Origin: Henriciella barbarensis
GTDB taxonomy: Bacteria > Pseudomonadota > Alphaproteobacteria > Caulobacterales > Hyphomonadaceae
Direction of reading: 5' to 3'
Assembly: GCF_003576345.1 (NCBI RefSeq)
Contig: NZ_QWGB01000004.1
Span: 62,001-126,000, forward strand
DNA: 64,000 nucleotides
Part shown: positions 52,968 through 63,100 of the stretch, one piece after another
How positions within the stretch are numbered: the stretch's first letter is position 1
Layout of the letters: every line of letters starts with the position of its first letter
Made by a program: the position numbers and the translations under genes
Notes under the pieces: generated by a model
Databases searched by the model: none
What the model was told of the DNA's origin: nothing
What the model saw: the letters and a program-made list of their open reading frames with translations, nothing else

Positions 52968-53342
52968 ATGATCGGGTACGTGACATTCGGAACGAATGAC
53001 ATTGAGCGGGCGGCAAAATTCTACGACGCCATAGCCGCCGAGATGGGTAATGGGCGGATGATGGACACAGAGACTTTCGTCGCCTGGGGCACTTGGGATG
53101 GGCCGGCTGGGATCGCGGCGACAAAGCCGTTCGATGGCAAGACCGCAAGCGTCGGGAACGGCACCATGGTGGCCCTGCAGGCGAAGGACCGGGCGCAAGT
53201 CGACAAGCTGTACGAAATCGCGCTGGCCCATGGCGGCAGTGATGAAGGGGCACCGGGCCCACGCGGCGAAGATGGCTTCTACGCAGCCTATTTCCGCGAC
53301 CCGGACGGCAACAAGCTCAACGCTTTCACCATGGGCGGATAG
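52968..53342 (+). CDS. VOC family protein
   Basis: 124 residues, a single glyoxalase-type unit. It begins MIGYVTFGTNDIERAAKFYDAI and ends FRDPDGNKLNAFTMG, with GTMVALQAKDRAQVDKLYEIAL between. It is most like the small VOC proteins often annotated as glyoxalase/bleomycin-resistance, though there is no sign of a resistance role. It follows the SDR by 90 bases and ends at a bidirectional terminator. Confidence 0.9.
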   Translation: MIGYVTFGTNDIERAAKFYDAIAAEMGNGRMMDTETFVAWGTWDGPAGIAATKPFDGKTASVGNGTMVALQAKDRAQVDKLYEIALAHGGSDEGAPGPRGEDGFYAAYFRDPDGNKLNAFTMGG

Positions 53343-53347
53343 AAAAA

Positions 53348-53375
53348 GGGCCGGAGGCATAATCGTCTCCGGCCC
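53348..53375. terminator. Bidirectional terminator
   Basis: GGGCCGGAG, loop of ten bases, CTCCGGCCC: a 9-bp perfect stem between two convergent genes. On the minus strand it is followed by TTTTTCT, a better tail than on the plus strand, so it mainly serves the lipoprotein gene at 53400. Confidence 0.88.
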
Positions 53376-53399
53376 GGTTTCTGCGTCTTGGCTGCATGC

Positions 53400-53939
53400 C
53401 TATTCCATGTCGCTCTCGGTAACGGCTGGCATGCGGATATAGGTGAGCGTGTTCCCGCGCGGATATGAGGTGAGCTGCAGCTCTGCTTCGGTCAACGCGA
53501 TGATGCCGTAGCAGAGGGTTTCATTGCTCTCTGCGCCAGTCATGGTGATGAGCTGCATGTCACTCGTGTCGCCGGGCGCATCAGGGCAGCTATCGACCGT
53601 CTGAAGCGTTTCGGTACTGAGCACTTCGCCGTCATACATCATGGTGACGGTCCCATCGAGAATTGACATCTTCGAGAGATTGTCGTCGCCGGAAACCCAG
53701 TCGCCTTCAAGCGCGGCCAGTGTTTCGTTGGCGGCGTCCATGTTGGTATCGGACATGGTCATATCCATGTCGCCGCCCGGTTCTTCATCAAGGCCGATCT
53801 CAGGGTCTTCGGTCAGCGAGCCTTCGCTTTCGATCGGGTCGTCGGCAGCTGGCGTTTCGTCCACGGTTTCAGGACCGCCGCAGGCAGCAAGCGCAATCGC
53901 CGCGGTGCAGCCCGCTAGAAGTTTCAGGTTCAGTTTCAT
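53400..53939 (-). CDS. Hypothetical acidic lipoprotein
   Basis: 179 residues. The lipoprotein leader MKLNLKLLAGCTAAIALAAC has Cys20. A very acidic, methionine-rich linker follows (about 22-70, including DEEPGGDMDMTMSDTN). The C-terminal domain begins LEGDWVSGDDNLSKMSILDG and contains two cysteines (DSCPDAP and TLCYGII) that could form a disulfide. The domain looks like a small beta-barrel lipocalin-like fold, but I recognise no family. Confidence 0.78.
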   Translation of the reverse strand: MKLNLKLLAGCTAAIALAACGGPETVDETPAADDPIESEGSLTEDPEIGLDEEPGGDMDMTMSDTNMDAANETLAALEGDWVSGDDNLSKMSILDGTVTMMYDGEVLSTETLQTVDSCPDAPGDTSDMQLITMTGAESNETLCYGIIALTEAELQLTSYPRGNTLTYIRMPAVTESDME

Positions 53940-54011
53940 TCGGTCAGCCTCCTTATCTTTGAGTCAAAAGCTAGCCGCATAATCGGAAGCGGCAAGTCTG
54001 GCCTGACCTGC

Positions 54012-55232
54012 TCAGGCGGTGCGGCGCATTTCGCGGATTACACGGTAAGCAAGGAGCGAGAGCATCATGGCCGCGCTGACGAAGAGGGGCAGGCGGCTGT
54101 CGAGGGTATATAGAGCGGCGCCCAGCAACGGTCCGAAGATGAAGCCTGAGGGCGGTGCGGCGGACAGAAGCGCGGCGGCCTTTCCCTGCTCATGCCGCTC
54201 GACGGACAGGCTTCCCAGGGCGTTCGCTGCGGGCACTGACATGGCCGAGCCGGCGCCGACCAGGCAAAAAGCGGCGCACATGGCTGTAAAGTCGTTGAGT
54301 AGCGCTGCGCCAATATAGCCAGTGCCAATAAGGGCAAGACCAATCGGCAAAATCTTGCGCGGGGAAGGGTTCAGGCGCTGAACATATCCAAATTGTACGA
54401 TGATCATCATGACCGCCATACAGGAAAAGACGATCCCGACGGCCTGGACCGTTTCAGCTTGCGCAATCTCGAACCGGTCTTCCATCAACCAGGCGAGCGT
54501 CTGCTGGATCGCGCCAACGGCGATGAAGTAGCAAAGCAGGAAGGCAAGATGGGGGAAGACGCGCGGGTCTCGCATCCGCAGCGGCTCCGGGCGACTAGTG
54601 TCGCGATGTCCGCGCGACTTCGGCAGGGCGAAAGCGATGATCACGCCGGCTACCGCGCAAAAGATGATGGAGCCCCATATCGGCGCAAGCGCGCCTAGCT
54701 TTGCAAGAATGCTGGAGCCTGCAGGGCCGAGGATTGAGCCAAGTGCCATACCAGCGCTGAGCATGCCTAGCCCCCCGGCGCGCGTTGCAGGCGTCGTGGC
54801 ATCCGTCATCGCCGCCATGGCGGCGGGTTGGAGGCCGGGTGAGAGAAGGCCGAACCAGAGGCGCATGAAGGCAAGCAGGAAGAAAGTTGATAGCCCTGTT
54901 ACAAGCCCGGCAAGCGCGGCCTTGAGGGCAAGAACGAAGAGCGTGTTCGTGCCAGCCATTGCCATCAGGGAGAAAACCATGACGCGTTTGCGCCCGAACT
55001 GGTCAGCCCAGCGCCCCCATTGCGGGATCATCAGCGCGTAAATGGCTGCCGACAGGGTCAGAATGCCTGCGACCTCAATCTCGGTAAGGCCAGCTTCCCT
55101 TGCGAGCGGTGCGACCACCACGAAATTGATTGTCATGCCCGCGCCCATGGCGACGTTCGCAAAGGCGATGATGGCCTTCTGCCACGCACTTAAAGGGCGC
55201 AATGGCTGTTCGGTTTCGCCTTGATGCAGCAT
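54012..55232 (-). CDS. MFS transporter
   Basis: 406 residues from the ATG at 55232 (MLHQGETEQPLRPLSAWQKA); an earlier in-frame start at 55286 is possible but less natural. About twelve membrane helices are seen, with the MFS signature between helices 2 and 3 (GRWADQFGRKRVMVFSLM). A central cytosolic loop (KSRGHRDTSRPEPLRMRDPR) divides the two halves. It is related to drug/metabolite exporters of the DHA1 kind. The substrate is unknown. Confidence 0.9.
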   Translation of the reverse strand: MLHQGETEQPLRPLSAWQKAIIAFANVAMGAGMTINFVVVAPLAREAGLTEIEVAGILTLSAAIYALMIPQWGRWADQFGRKRVMVFSLMAMAGTNTLFVLALKAALAGLVTGLSTFFLLAFMRLWFGLLSPGLQPAAMAAMTDATTPATRAGGLGMLSAGMALGSILGPAGSSILAKLGALAPIWGSIIFCAVAGVIIAFALPKSRGHRDTSRPEPLRMRDPRVFPHLAFLLCYFIAVGAIQQTLAWLMEDRFEIAQAETVQAVGIVFSCMAVMMIIVQFGYVQRLNPSPRKILPIGLALIGTGYIGAALLNDFTAMCAAFCLVGAGSAMSVPAANALGSLSVERHEQGKAAALLSAAPPSGFIFGPLLGAALYTLDSRLPLFVSAAMMLSLLAYRVIREMRRTA

Positions 55233-55400
55233 GTGCCCCCACTTCGTGCGCAGGTTGAAGATGGAAGGGTTTCTCGCCTGCGGCAAGCGGACTTCTCAGA
55301 AAAGCGCGGCTTCCCCAAAGTGAACCTGCGCAGCTTCCATATTGCAGAAAGCAGGGCATTCAGCTTAGTCAGGCCTCTTAAATGGAAGGAGATCAGACCC

Positions 55401-55709
55401 GTGCAGGACCTCGCTTTGGCGCTATACCAGTACTTCGTTTATCCGATCCTGACGCTGATCCTATTTGCGTTGTTTGCGTATGTGATCATGAGCTGGCTGT
55501 TTACGTTCAACGTGCTCTCACCCTATGGGCAGATCGCCCGCCAGATCTATTCCATGCTGGAATCCGTCCTTGAGCCGCTGCTGCGCCCGATCAGAAATAC
55601 GATCCCGCCGCTGGGGCAGCTTGATCTGTCCGTCTTCATCCTGGCGCTGCTGATCCTGTTCTTCCGCGACTGGCTGTTCCCGCAACTCCTCTTTGCGATG
55701 CCTGGCTGA
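55401..55709 (+). CDS. YggT family membrane protein
   Basis: 102 residues from a GTG at 55401 with AAGGAG nine bases ahead; there is no ATG near. Two hydrophobic hairpins (YFVYPILTLILFALFAYVIMSWLF and LSVFILALLILFFRDWLF) flank the family motif SVLEPLLRPIRNTIPPLGQLDLS. YggT proteins are associated with envelope processes and division in several bacteria and are often encoded beside a DUF167 gene, as here. Confidence 0.92.
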   Translation: MQDLALALYQYFVYPILTLILFALFAYVIMSWLFTFNVLSPYGQIARQIYSMLESVLEPLLRPIRNTIPPLGQLDLSVFILALLILFFRDWLFPQLLFAMPG

Positions 55710-56053
55710 TGCGTCTCTCGGTCCGGGTAACGCCGAATGCTTCGGCTGACCGTATCGAAGGGCTTACCCACGATGCCGACGGGCGACCAAGCCTGAAGCT
55801 GCGCGTGTGCGCTGTGCCTGAGAAGGGCAAGGCGAATACGGCGGTTGAGGCGCTGCTTGCCAAGGCGCTGAGCTTGCCGAAATCTGCCGTAAAGGTGGTG
55901 ACCGGGCAGACGAGCCGCACTAAAGGCGTGCACATCGAAACCGAACCCGGCAGCGCAGCAGCGCGCCAGGTCGAGGAGGATGGGCGATGGCTGAACGTAT
56001 CGATGGCAAACAGGTCGCAGCAGATGTGCGCGCAAAGATTGGCGAGGCGGTGA
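55709..56053 (+). CDS. DUF167 (UPF0235/YggU) family protein
   Basis: 114 residues. The family core [16 protein letters not shown] ... [26 protein letters not shown] ... [16 protein letters not shown] is complete by about residue 85. The following 30 residues are an unusual extension because the frame runs 67 bases into folD. It begins one base after the YggT coding end (shared base), so it is translationally coupled. Function unknown. Confidence 0.9.
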   Translation: MRLSVRVTPNASADRIEGLTHDADGRPSLKLRVCAVPEKGKANTAVEALLAKALSLPKSAVKVVTGQTSRTKGVHIETEPGSAAARQVEEDGRWLNVSMANRSQQMCAQRLARR

Positions 56054-56871
56054 AATCGCTTCCCGGTCAGCCGACACTCGCCGTCGTGCTGGTTGGCGAA
56101 GACCCGGCCAGCCAGGTCTATGTGCGAAACAAGGTGCGCCAGACCGAAGAGGCCGGCATGCGGTCCCTGCATCATCATCTGTCGGTCGCTGCGAGCCAGG
56201 ATGAGGTCGAGGCGCTTATTTCCCGTTTGAACGGCGATGATGAAGTGGATGGCATCCTCCTCCAGCTGCCGCTGCCCGAGGGCCTTGATGAGCAGCGCGC
56301 CATCGAATGCATCGCGCCGGCGAAAGATGTGGACGGTCTGACGGAGGCAAGCGCTGGGCGCCTGGTCCTCGGCAAGGACGGGCTTCGTCCGTGTACGCCA
56401 ACGGGCTGTGTCATCCTCGCGAAGTCAGTCCTAGGCGATGATCTTTCCGGCAAGAATGTCGTTGTAATCGGTCGGTCCATCCTGGTGGGCAAGCCTGCCG
56501 CGCTTCTCTTCCTTGCTGAAAACTGCACGGTAACGATTGCGCATTCGCGTACGAAAGACCTCGCCGCGCTTTGCCGGACGGCCGACATACTGGTGCCTGC
56601 CGTTGGACGGCCGCAAATGGTCAAGGGCGACTGGGTAAAGCCGGGCGCTGTCGTGATCGACGTCGGCATCAACCGGATCGATGCACCCGAAAAAGGCCAA
56701 GGCAAGACGCGCCTTGTTGGGGACGCGGACTTCGGCGACTGTGAGAAAGTGGCCGGACATATCACGCCCGTACCGGGCGGGGTTGGTCCGATGACGATTG
56801 CCTGCCTGCTGCGCAATACGGTGATTGCGGCCTGCTACCGCCGTGGCTGGTCGCTTCCGTCGGGTCTGTAG
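55987..56871 (+). CDS. folD: Bifunctional methylenetetrahydrofolate dehydrogenase / methenyltetrahydrofolate cyclohydrolase
   Basis: 294 residues. The catalytic lysine is in [32 protein letters not shown], the Rossmann motif [15 protein letters not shown] and the C-terminal [18 protein letters not shown] are all present. It interconverts one-carbon folates using NADP+. It starts inside the DUF167 gene (67-base overlap), so the two are expressed together. With metY and ahcY it represents the one-carbon/methionine side of this window. Confidence 0.96.
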   Translation: MAERIDGKQVAADVRAKIGEAVKSLPGQPTLAVVLVGEDPASQVYVRNKVRQTEEAGMRSLHHHLSVAASQDEVEALISRLNGDDEVDGILLQLPLPEGLDEQRAIECIAPAKDVDGLTEASAGRLVLGKDGLRPCTPTGCVILAKSVLGDDLSGKNVVVIGRSILVGKPAALLFLAENCTVTIAHSRTKDLAALCRTADILVPAVGRPQMVKGDWVKPGAVVIDVGINRIDAPEKGQGKTRLVGDADFGDCEKVAGHITPVPGGVGPMTIACLLRNTVIAACYRRGWSLPSGL

Positions 56872-56961
56872 CGATTGAGGGGCATGTCTGCTCAAGCGCG
56901 GTGAACCAGCTGGCGGCGAAGTCGTTATAGACGCTGGCAACTAGGCAGGAGAGACAGCGAC

Positions 56962-57144
56962 ATGCAAAAGCCGAAAACATTTCTGGGCTGGGCCGGCGTG
57001 GTCTTCATGCTCACAGTCCTTGCCGTCATCGTCATGGTCGCGGCGAGTATCGCTTTTGTCGTTGTTGCGGGGGTAGCGATAATCGGTGCGGTGATCTCGC
57101 TCCTGCTTCTACTGGCCAAGCGCAAGGCGAGCAGGGATGGTTGA
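56962..57144 (+). CDS. Small membrane protein (60 aa)
   Basis: Sixty residues with one long or two short hydrophobic helices (GWAGVVFMLTVLAVIVMVAASIAF and VAGVAIIGAVISLLLLL) and a basic C-terminus KRKASRDG. GGAGAGACAGCG precedes the ATG. It overlaps the HNH gene by 8 bases, so the two are coupled. No known family is recognised. Confidence 0.7.
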   Translation: MQKPKTFLGWAGVVFMLTVLAVIVMVAASIAFVVVAGVAIIGAVISLLLLLAKRKASRDG

Positions 57145-57415
57145 ACCGCGGCCGCTGAGCCGTGCGAATTTCGATAGCCTATGGGCGGCGCAGTCAGGGC
57201 AATGCGCCTTGTGCGGAAAGGCGATGCCGCGTGGCCGGTTCGATGTTGCGCATGCCAGCATCTGGAAGAAGCAGCGACCAACCTTTGATCATATCGTTCC
57301 AAAGGCGGCGGGCGGCCCGGACAGGCTGGAAAATCTCCAGCTGGCGCACGCTGTCTGCAACAAGCGCAAGGGCAAGCGTCAGGCTGGCGGCGTCGACGGG
57401 CGGGATGCCACATAG
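57137..57415 (+). CDS. HNH endonuclease family protein (small)
   Basis: 92 residues. The HNH core is SGQCALCGKAMPRG (CxxC zinc ligands), RPTFDHIVPKAAGG (DH) and NLQLAHAVCNKRKGKR (HxxCNxxK). It resembles the stand-alone HNH proteins common in alphaproteobacteria, whose targets are unknown; repair or restriction roles are possible but not indicated by neighbours. It converges with the DUF454 gene with a 37-base overlap. Confidence 0.88.
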   Translation: MVEPRPLSRANFDSLWAAQSGQCALCGKAMPRGRFDVAHASIWKKQRPTFDHIVPKAAGGPDRLENLQLAHAVCNKRKGKRQAGGVDGRDAT

Positions 57416-57741
57416 GCCATGCCGCAGGCGATGAGGGCGAGCGCGGCGGCGAGCCATGACCAGCGCCCCCAGAGAATTGCGGTCGAAATGCCACCTGCCA
57501 GCGTCATGCCGATCAGGGCACCTGATTTCGACTTTCGCGACAGTGTACCGTCTTCGACAAAGTCGCGGATCGGTGTGCCGAAGCCAGGGCGTCCATAGAT
57601 CCAGTCTCGCATGGCAGGACTGGAGCGCGCAAAGCAGAGCGCCGCGCCAATCCAGAACACGGTAGTCGGCCAGACAGGCAGGAAGATGCCGATCGCGCCG
57701 AGACCAAGCAGCAAAAATCCGAGGAAGCGGGCGATCATCAT
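57379..57741 (-). CDS. YbaN/DUF454 family inner-membrane protein
   Basis: 120 residues. The family start is LGFLLLGLGAIGIFLPVWPTT, followed by FARSSPAMRDWIYGRPGFGTPIRDF and two further helices. E. coli YbaN is a homologue without a known function. Its last 12 codons overlap the convergent HNH gene. Confidence 0.92.
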   Translation of the reverse strand: MMIARFLGFLLLGLGAIGIFLPVWPTTVFWIGAALCFARSSPAMRDWIYGRPGFGTPIRDFVEDGTLSRKSKSGALIGMTLAGGISTAILWGRWSWLAAALALIACGMAYVASRPSTPPA

Positions 57742-58000
57742 GACGGTGTCTTCGCGCTCCTCGAAGCTGACCCTTCACCATTTGAAGTCAGGACGTCGTC
57801 TGGCAAGTGCCAGATACGCTGCTCGCCGACAAGCTGGATGCTGGTTTGATGGCGATCAGCTTGCGTATTGGCGGGCGTGGGATCAACAGCGGTCACAGCA
57901 TGGACAAGCCGCAACGGTTGTCGCTATCAAATCCACTGAACTCTTAGTTTAGCGGGTGACACGCTCGCCCAGTGTCTCGTGTCTCGGGAGTATCGAGGGA

Positions 58001-58837
58001 ATGATGTCAGGACTTCGTCTTTTGCTTGCGCTGGCAGTCAGTGCGCTGATCGCGGTTGCACCATCGGCTGGCCAGGCCGGGCCGCAGGACGAGAACTATG
58101 TGCAGATGGCGAACTATCGCACGCCGGATATGCCTGTCGTTCATCTGTTCGGTGACAGCATCATGCGCGGCTATGCGCTGCGGAAATTCCCCGACCAGTA
58201 CACGCCTGAAGAAGCTGAGAACGAAATCCTGTGGCCGTTGCGCTCTCCGGCTTCGATGCTGAAGTTCATCTCCGATGGAGATTACTGGGCCGGCTATGCC
58301 GGGGGCACAGGCCTGCCCTATACGGAAGACCCTCGCGGTAATACGGTCTATGCACGCGTAGATAATGGCCAGGTCTTTGATAACGACTTCATCGTGATCA
58401 GCGACGCCGGTGAGCACAACAACAATCCGGCCGCCTACTATCTCATGCTCAAAAGCCTGCGGACCCTGCTCTGCGACTATGACGTGGATGTGCTCTACGT
58501 GAACACCTATGACGACATTGCGCCGGGTGCCTTGGCCATCGACGACGAAGATCAGTATCGCTGGTCTGTCCCGATCGACGGGGTCACAATGAACTCCACC
58601 TTTGCGAAAGCGGCTGCCGATGAGATGCCCGATTGCAAGGCGGATGCGCACCTGATCGATATCGTGCCTGACATGAAAGCGCTCGAAGGGCGCGGGCTTT
58701 CACCGATCCAGTCAGATGGCATCCATCCCAATATGACAGGGCAATGGCTGATCGCCTACAAGATCGATAGCAAGGTTCGCGAGATCATGCTGGCGCGCGA
58801 GATGGCTGAGCACGACGAGGCTTCAACCGAGCATTAG
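58001..58837 (+). CDS. Secreted SGNH-like hydrolase
   Basis: 278 residues from the ATG at 58001, preceded by GAGGGA; the frame is open from 57956. The signal peptide is LRLLLALAVSALIAVAPSAGQAG. SGNH-type blocks are PVVHLFGDSIMRGYAL (serine), NDFIVISDAGEHNNN and QSDGIHPNMTGQWLIAY (Asp-x-x-His). Block II is not obvious. It may be an esterase or acyltransferase on envelope sugars. The 259 bases before it (57742-58000) hold no gene I can support. Confidence 0.78.
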   Translation: MMSGLRLLLALAVSALIAVAPSAGQAGPQDENYVQMANYRTPDMPVVHLFGDSIMRGYALRKFPDQYTPEEAENEILWPLRSPASMLKFISDGDYWAGYAGGTGLPYTEDPRGNTVYARVDNGQVFDNDFIVISDAGEHNNNPAAYYLMLKSLRTLLCDYDVDVLYVNTYDDIAPGALAIDDEDQYRWSVPIDGVTMNSTFAKAAADEMPDCKADAHLIDIVPDMKALEGRGLSPIQSDGIHPNMTGQWLIAYKIDSKVREIMLAREMAEHDEASTEH

Positions 58838-58838
58838 G

Positions 58839-60032
58839 TCAGGCGATGGCCTTTGCGCAGGCGTCAGCACTGGCCCAGGCCCACTGGAAATTATAGCCAC
58901 CGAGCCAGCCTGTGACGTCAACACACTCGCCGATGAAGTAGAGACCCGGCTGGTTCTTGCTTTCCATTGTCTGGGAAGACAGCCCATCGGTATTGATGCC
59001 GCCTGATGTCACTTCGGCCGTGCGCCAGCCTTCCGTGCCGACAGGAACCACGCGCCACTTCTTCAGGATCAGCGCGATGTCATCCATCTCACCCTTGGAG
59101 AGCTGGGCGAGCTGCTTGTTAGCCGGCATGGTGGGCCAGCTCGCGATATAGCTTGCAAGCCGCGCCGGGTAGCGTTTGCCGAGCCAGCTTGAGAGGCTCG
59201 TGCGGGGCTGACTGTCACGCGCGGCGCGCAAATCCTCGAGAACTGGGTCGCCGGGGGCGAGATCAATTTCGACAGGCTGGCTTTCGTGCCAATAGGTGGA
59301 GGCCTGCAGCATAGCGGGGCCAGAGAGGCCGCGATGGGTGAAAAGCATCGCTTCGTGGAAGCCAGGCCCGTCGCCCGCTTTCGCATCAACCATGCATGAG
59401 ACGCCTGAAAGCTCCGCGAAAGCATCCTTAAGCTCGCCGGAGAAGGTGAAGGGCACCAGCGCCGGGCGCGTCGGAATAATGTCATGACCGAACTGGCGCG
59501 CGATGTCATAGGCAAGGCCGCTTGCGCCCATTTTCGGGATTGAGAGCCCACCCGTCGCAACGATGAGGTTTCGGGCGCTGACGGGGCCTGCAGACGTCTC
59601 GACTTCATACCTGCCGCTTCGGTGAGTGACTTCACCAATGCTGGTCTCCAACCGCAGCTTGCCGCCGGGCGCGGTCAATTCGTCCACCAGCATATCGATG
59701 ATGGCGCCGGACTTCTGATCGCAGAAGAGCTGGCCAAGCGTCTTTTCGTGCCAGGTGATCCCGCGCTGGGCCACCCGGTCGCAGAAGTCCCACGGGCTAT
59801 AACGGGCCAGCGCCGACTTTGCGAAATGGCGGTTGGCCGAGATGAAATTGGCCGGGCTCGTATGAATGTTGGTGAAGTTGCAACGACCGCCGCCGGAGAT
59901 GCGCACTTTCTCTGCAGGGCGCTTGGCGTGGTCGAGCACGAGGACGTCTGCGCCGCGCTCAGCGAGGCGCCCGCCGCAGAAGAGCCCCGCAGCGCCAGCG
60001 CCCAAGATCAGCGTATCAACGCGTTCAGACAG
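58839..60032 (-). CDS. FAD-dependent oxidoreductase of the HI0933/YhiN family (apparent CTG start)
   Basis: 397 residues when started at the CTG at 60032, giving (M)SERVDTLILGAGAAGLFCGG, the standard N-terminus of this family. AAGGA lies 8 bases upstream of that CTG. A TTG at 60005 is the only other near start and would cut into the first beta-strand of the FAD-binding GAGAAG motif. Further motifs are KVRISGGGRCNFTN, LIVATGGLSIPKMGASG and YNFQWAWASADACA. The family includes flavoprotein reductases of uncertain substrate (HI0933, BaiN). It is divergent from the alpha-2-macroglobulin gene. Confidence 0.9.
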   Translation of the reverse strand: MSERVDTLILGAGAAGLFCGGRLAERGADVLVLDHAKRPAEKVRISGGGRCNFTNIHTSPANFISANRHFAKSALARYSPWDFCDRVAQRGITWHEKTLGQLFCDQKSGAIIDMLVDELTAPGGKLRLETSIGEVTHRSGRYEVETSAGPVSARNLIVATGGLSIPKMGASGLAYDIARQFGHDIIPTRPALVPFTFSGELKDAFAELSGVSCMVDAKAGDGPGFHEAMLFTHRGLSGPAMLQASTYWHESQPVEIDLAPGDPVLEDLRAARDSQPRTSLSSWLGKRYPARLASYIASWPTMPANKQLAQLSKGEMDDIALILKKWRVVPVGTEGWRTAEVTSGGINTDGLSSQTMESKNQPGLYFIGECVDVTGWLGGYNFQWAWASADACAKAIA

Positions 60033-60125
60033 TTCGCAAATCCTTAAAAAGTCTCAATCTGGCCCTGTTCGCGGCATAGCAAACTCCTGTAAAGAGTGTG
60101 AATGCACCAGGAGGAGGACGCGGTG

Positions 60126-63100
60126 ATGGCAGGGTGGACCAACAAGGCGCGGGGATTGGTACTGGGCGGATTGACGGCGATGGTCGTCGCTTGTGGCATC
60201 GGGGATGAGCCGCCAGCACCTGTCGATCCGGAAACTGCCGAAGGTGAAATCGTCGAGCGTTCGCGCGCCGCGCAAGCCGCAGCTGAACGCCGCGAACGTG
60301 AGCGCCAGGCGCTTGCGGACGCTGAAGAGAACCGCTTCGTCTATTTTCGCTATGCCCCTGACACGAGTGGCGTCAGCCCGCGAGCCTGTCTTGTCTTCTC
60401 CCAGCCGCTCGACCCTGAAGTCAATTACGCGACCTATATCCGGATGCAGTCTGATGTGCGTCCGGCCTATGCGGTAGAGGGACGCGAGCTTTGCCTCGAA
60501 GGTCTCGATTTCGCCAGTGGATACACGGCGACAATCCTCGAAGGGCTGCCGAGCGCCGATGGCCGCACAATCGAACGCGAGGAAGAGGTCCAGATCAGTT
60601 TTGAGGACCGTCCTGCCTATGTCGGTTTCGATGGGGCAGGGGTGATCCTGCCGCGAGACAATGCCGATGGCCTCGCGATCGAGACGGTCAATGTCGATGA
60701 GGTTGAGATCAGCGTCTACCGCGTGAATGACCGCGCGCTGGCGTTCAAGTCGATCAGCCAGGGCGATGAAGCGGCGCAGGGCCGTTATTCCTACCTTTAT
60801 GGCGAAGAAGACCCGCGCGACGTGTCGACCGAAGTCTGGTCAGGCAGTATGGACATCGACAATGTCACGAACGCCGCCGTGACGACCGTCTTCCCGCTTC
60901 AGGATGTCATCGGTGAGCTTCGCCCCGGTTCCTATTTTGTGGAGCTACGCGACGCCAAGGAACTGAACGACTATGATGGCCCGGCGGCATCGGCCCGCCG
61001 CTGGATCATGCTGACTAATCTCGCGCTAACGGCGTATCGCGCCGAGAACGGGATGGATGTCACGCTGCGTTCTCTGCAGGATGGCGAAGTCCTTCCGAAT
61101 ACGCGCGTCCAGTTGATCGCCTACAATAATGAAGTGCTGGGCGAAGCGGAAACCGGCGAGGATGGCCGTGTCCGGTTCGAGGCGCCGCTGCTTGCGGGGG
61201 ACGGCAACTCCGCACCGCGCATGGTCATGGCGTTGGGGGCGAAAGGTGACCTCGCCGTGCTGGACCTGTCACGCGCGCCGGTTGACCTGTCTGAAATGAA
61301 GACCGGCGGGCGCGTCACGCCCGGTCCGGTCGACGGCTATCTCTATGCGGATCGCGGTATCTTCCGGCCAGGAGAGACTGTGCATCTCACCACGATGATG
61401 CGTGATCGCGGCGGTTCGGCCATCTCGAACCGTGCAGGTCAGATCGTTATCTACCGTCCGAACGGCGTTGAAGCTGACAGGATGCGCTTCACTGAAGCTA
61501 AAGCAGGCGCGCTCGTCTGGGATTATGAGCTGTCGCGGACGGCATCGCGCGGCATGTGGCGCGCCGTCCTGTCGATTGATGGAGCCGGCGAGGCGGGCTC
61601 TCTACGCTTCTCTGTCGAGGATTTCGTGCCGCAGCGTATCGCGGTGGAGCTGGACGGTGAGGAAGAAAGTTTCATCGCAGCGGGTGGCACACGCGAGATC
61701 GAGGTTGAGGCGCGTTTCCTTTACGGCGCGCCGGGCGCTGGCCTGACGGTTGAGGGGCAGGCGAGGCTTGAGGCTGATCCGCGTCCGTTTGAGGCCCTGA
61801 ATGGGTTCACCTTCGGGCGCGCTGACGAGCAGTTCCGCGAGCGCATCGTGGAGTTCGAACCGCAAACAACCGATGGTGCAGGGCGTGCTGTCGTGCGTCT
61901 CAACCCGGGCGACCGCGGCAGCGATTCCTCGCGCCCGCTGCGCCTGAATACGAATGTCAGCGTGCTTGAGCCGGGCGGCCGTGCGGTCACCGAGAGTGTG
62001 CGGATTCCTTATCGCCCGCGCGATAGCTATGTCGGCATCCGCAAGGATTTTGATGGCCGCGCAGACCGCGACGACCCGGCAGCGTTTGAACTGGCGGCTG
62101 TCAGCGCCAGCGGTGAGATTGTCGATACAGAGCTTAACTGGCGCGTGATCGAGATCGACTATCACTATGACTGGTACCGTGATGGCAGCCAGTGGCGCTG
62201 GCGCCGTTCACGCACGGTGAGCACTGTCAATGAAGGCGTGGTCCAGACCGACGGGACGACACAGACGGTCACCGTCGATGGTCTCGACTGGGGCCGGCAT
62301 GAACTGATCGTGTCCGACGTGAACGGCGATGCCGAAGCTAGCACTGGTTTTTATGTCGGCTGGGGCGGGTCTGTCTCTGATGACGGCGTCGAGGCGCCGG
62401 ACCGGGTGGAAGTGATTGTCGAAGAGCAGACCATCGTTCCTGGCCGTCCTGCCGCGATCACGGTAATCCCGCCCTATGATGGTGAAGCGCAGATCGTGGT
62501 GGCGACTGACAAGATCCTGCGGATCGAGACGCGCGACGTATCTGCCGAAGGCACGCAGTTTACGTTGCCCGTTACCGAAGAATGGGGCGAGGGCGCCTAT
62601 GTCCTCGTCAACGTGTACACGCCGCGCGATCCGGTGCTGCAGGCAAAGCCGCGGCGCGCTGTCGGTGTCGGTTACGTACCGCTGGACATGGATGATCGGA
62701 CCTTTGAGGTCGCAATCGATGCGCCGGACGTCGTTCGCCCCCGCCGTGAGCAGACGATTGACGTCAACATTGGAGAGGGGCCGCGAGAGAATGTCTATCT
62801 CACGCTTGCGGCCGTAGACGAGGGTATCCTGCAGCTCACCAAGTTCCAGAGCCCGGACCCGGTCTTCTATTACTTCGGCAAGAAGTCCCTCGGTGTTGAT
62901 ATTTTCGACGATTATGGCCGCTTGCTCGACCCGAATATGGGCCTTCCTGCAGAAGTGCGGACCGGCGGTGACCAGCTGGGCGGTGAGGGCCTTTCAGTCG
63001 TCCCCACTAAAACGGTAGCTCTGTTCTCCGGCATGGTCGATGTCGGCCGGTCTGGCCGCGCACGTGTGACCTTCGACGTGCCTGACTTCAATGGTGAGCT

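Noticed and set aside
57739-57952. Short plus-strand frame before the SGNH-like gene
   Set aside because: No family pattern and no good ribosome site; left as intergenic.
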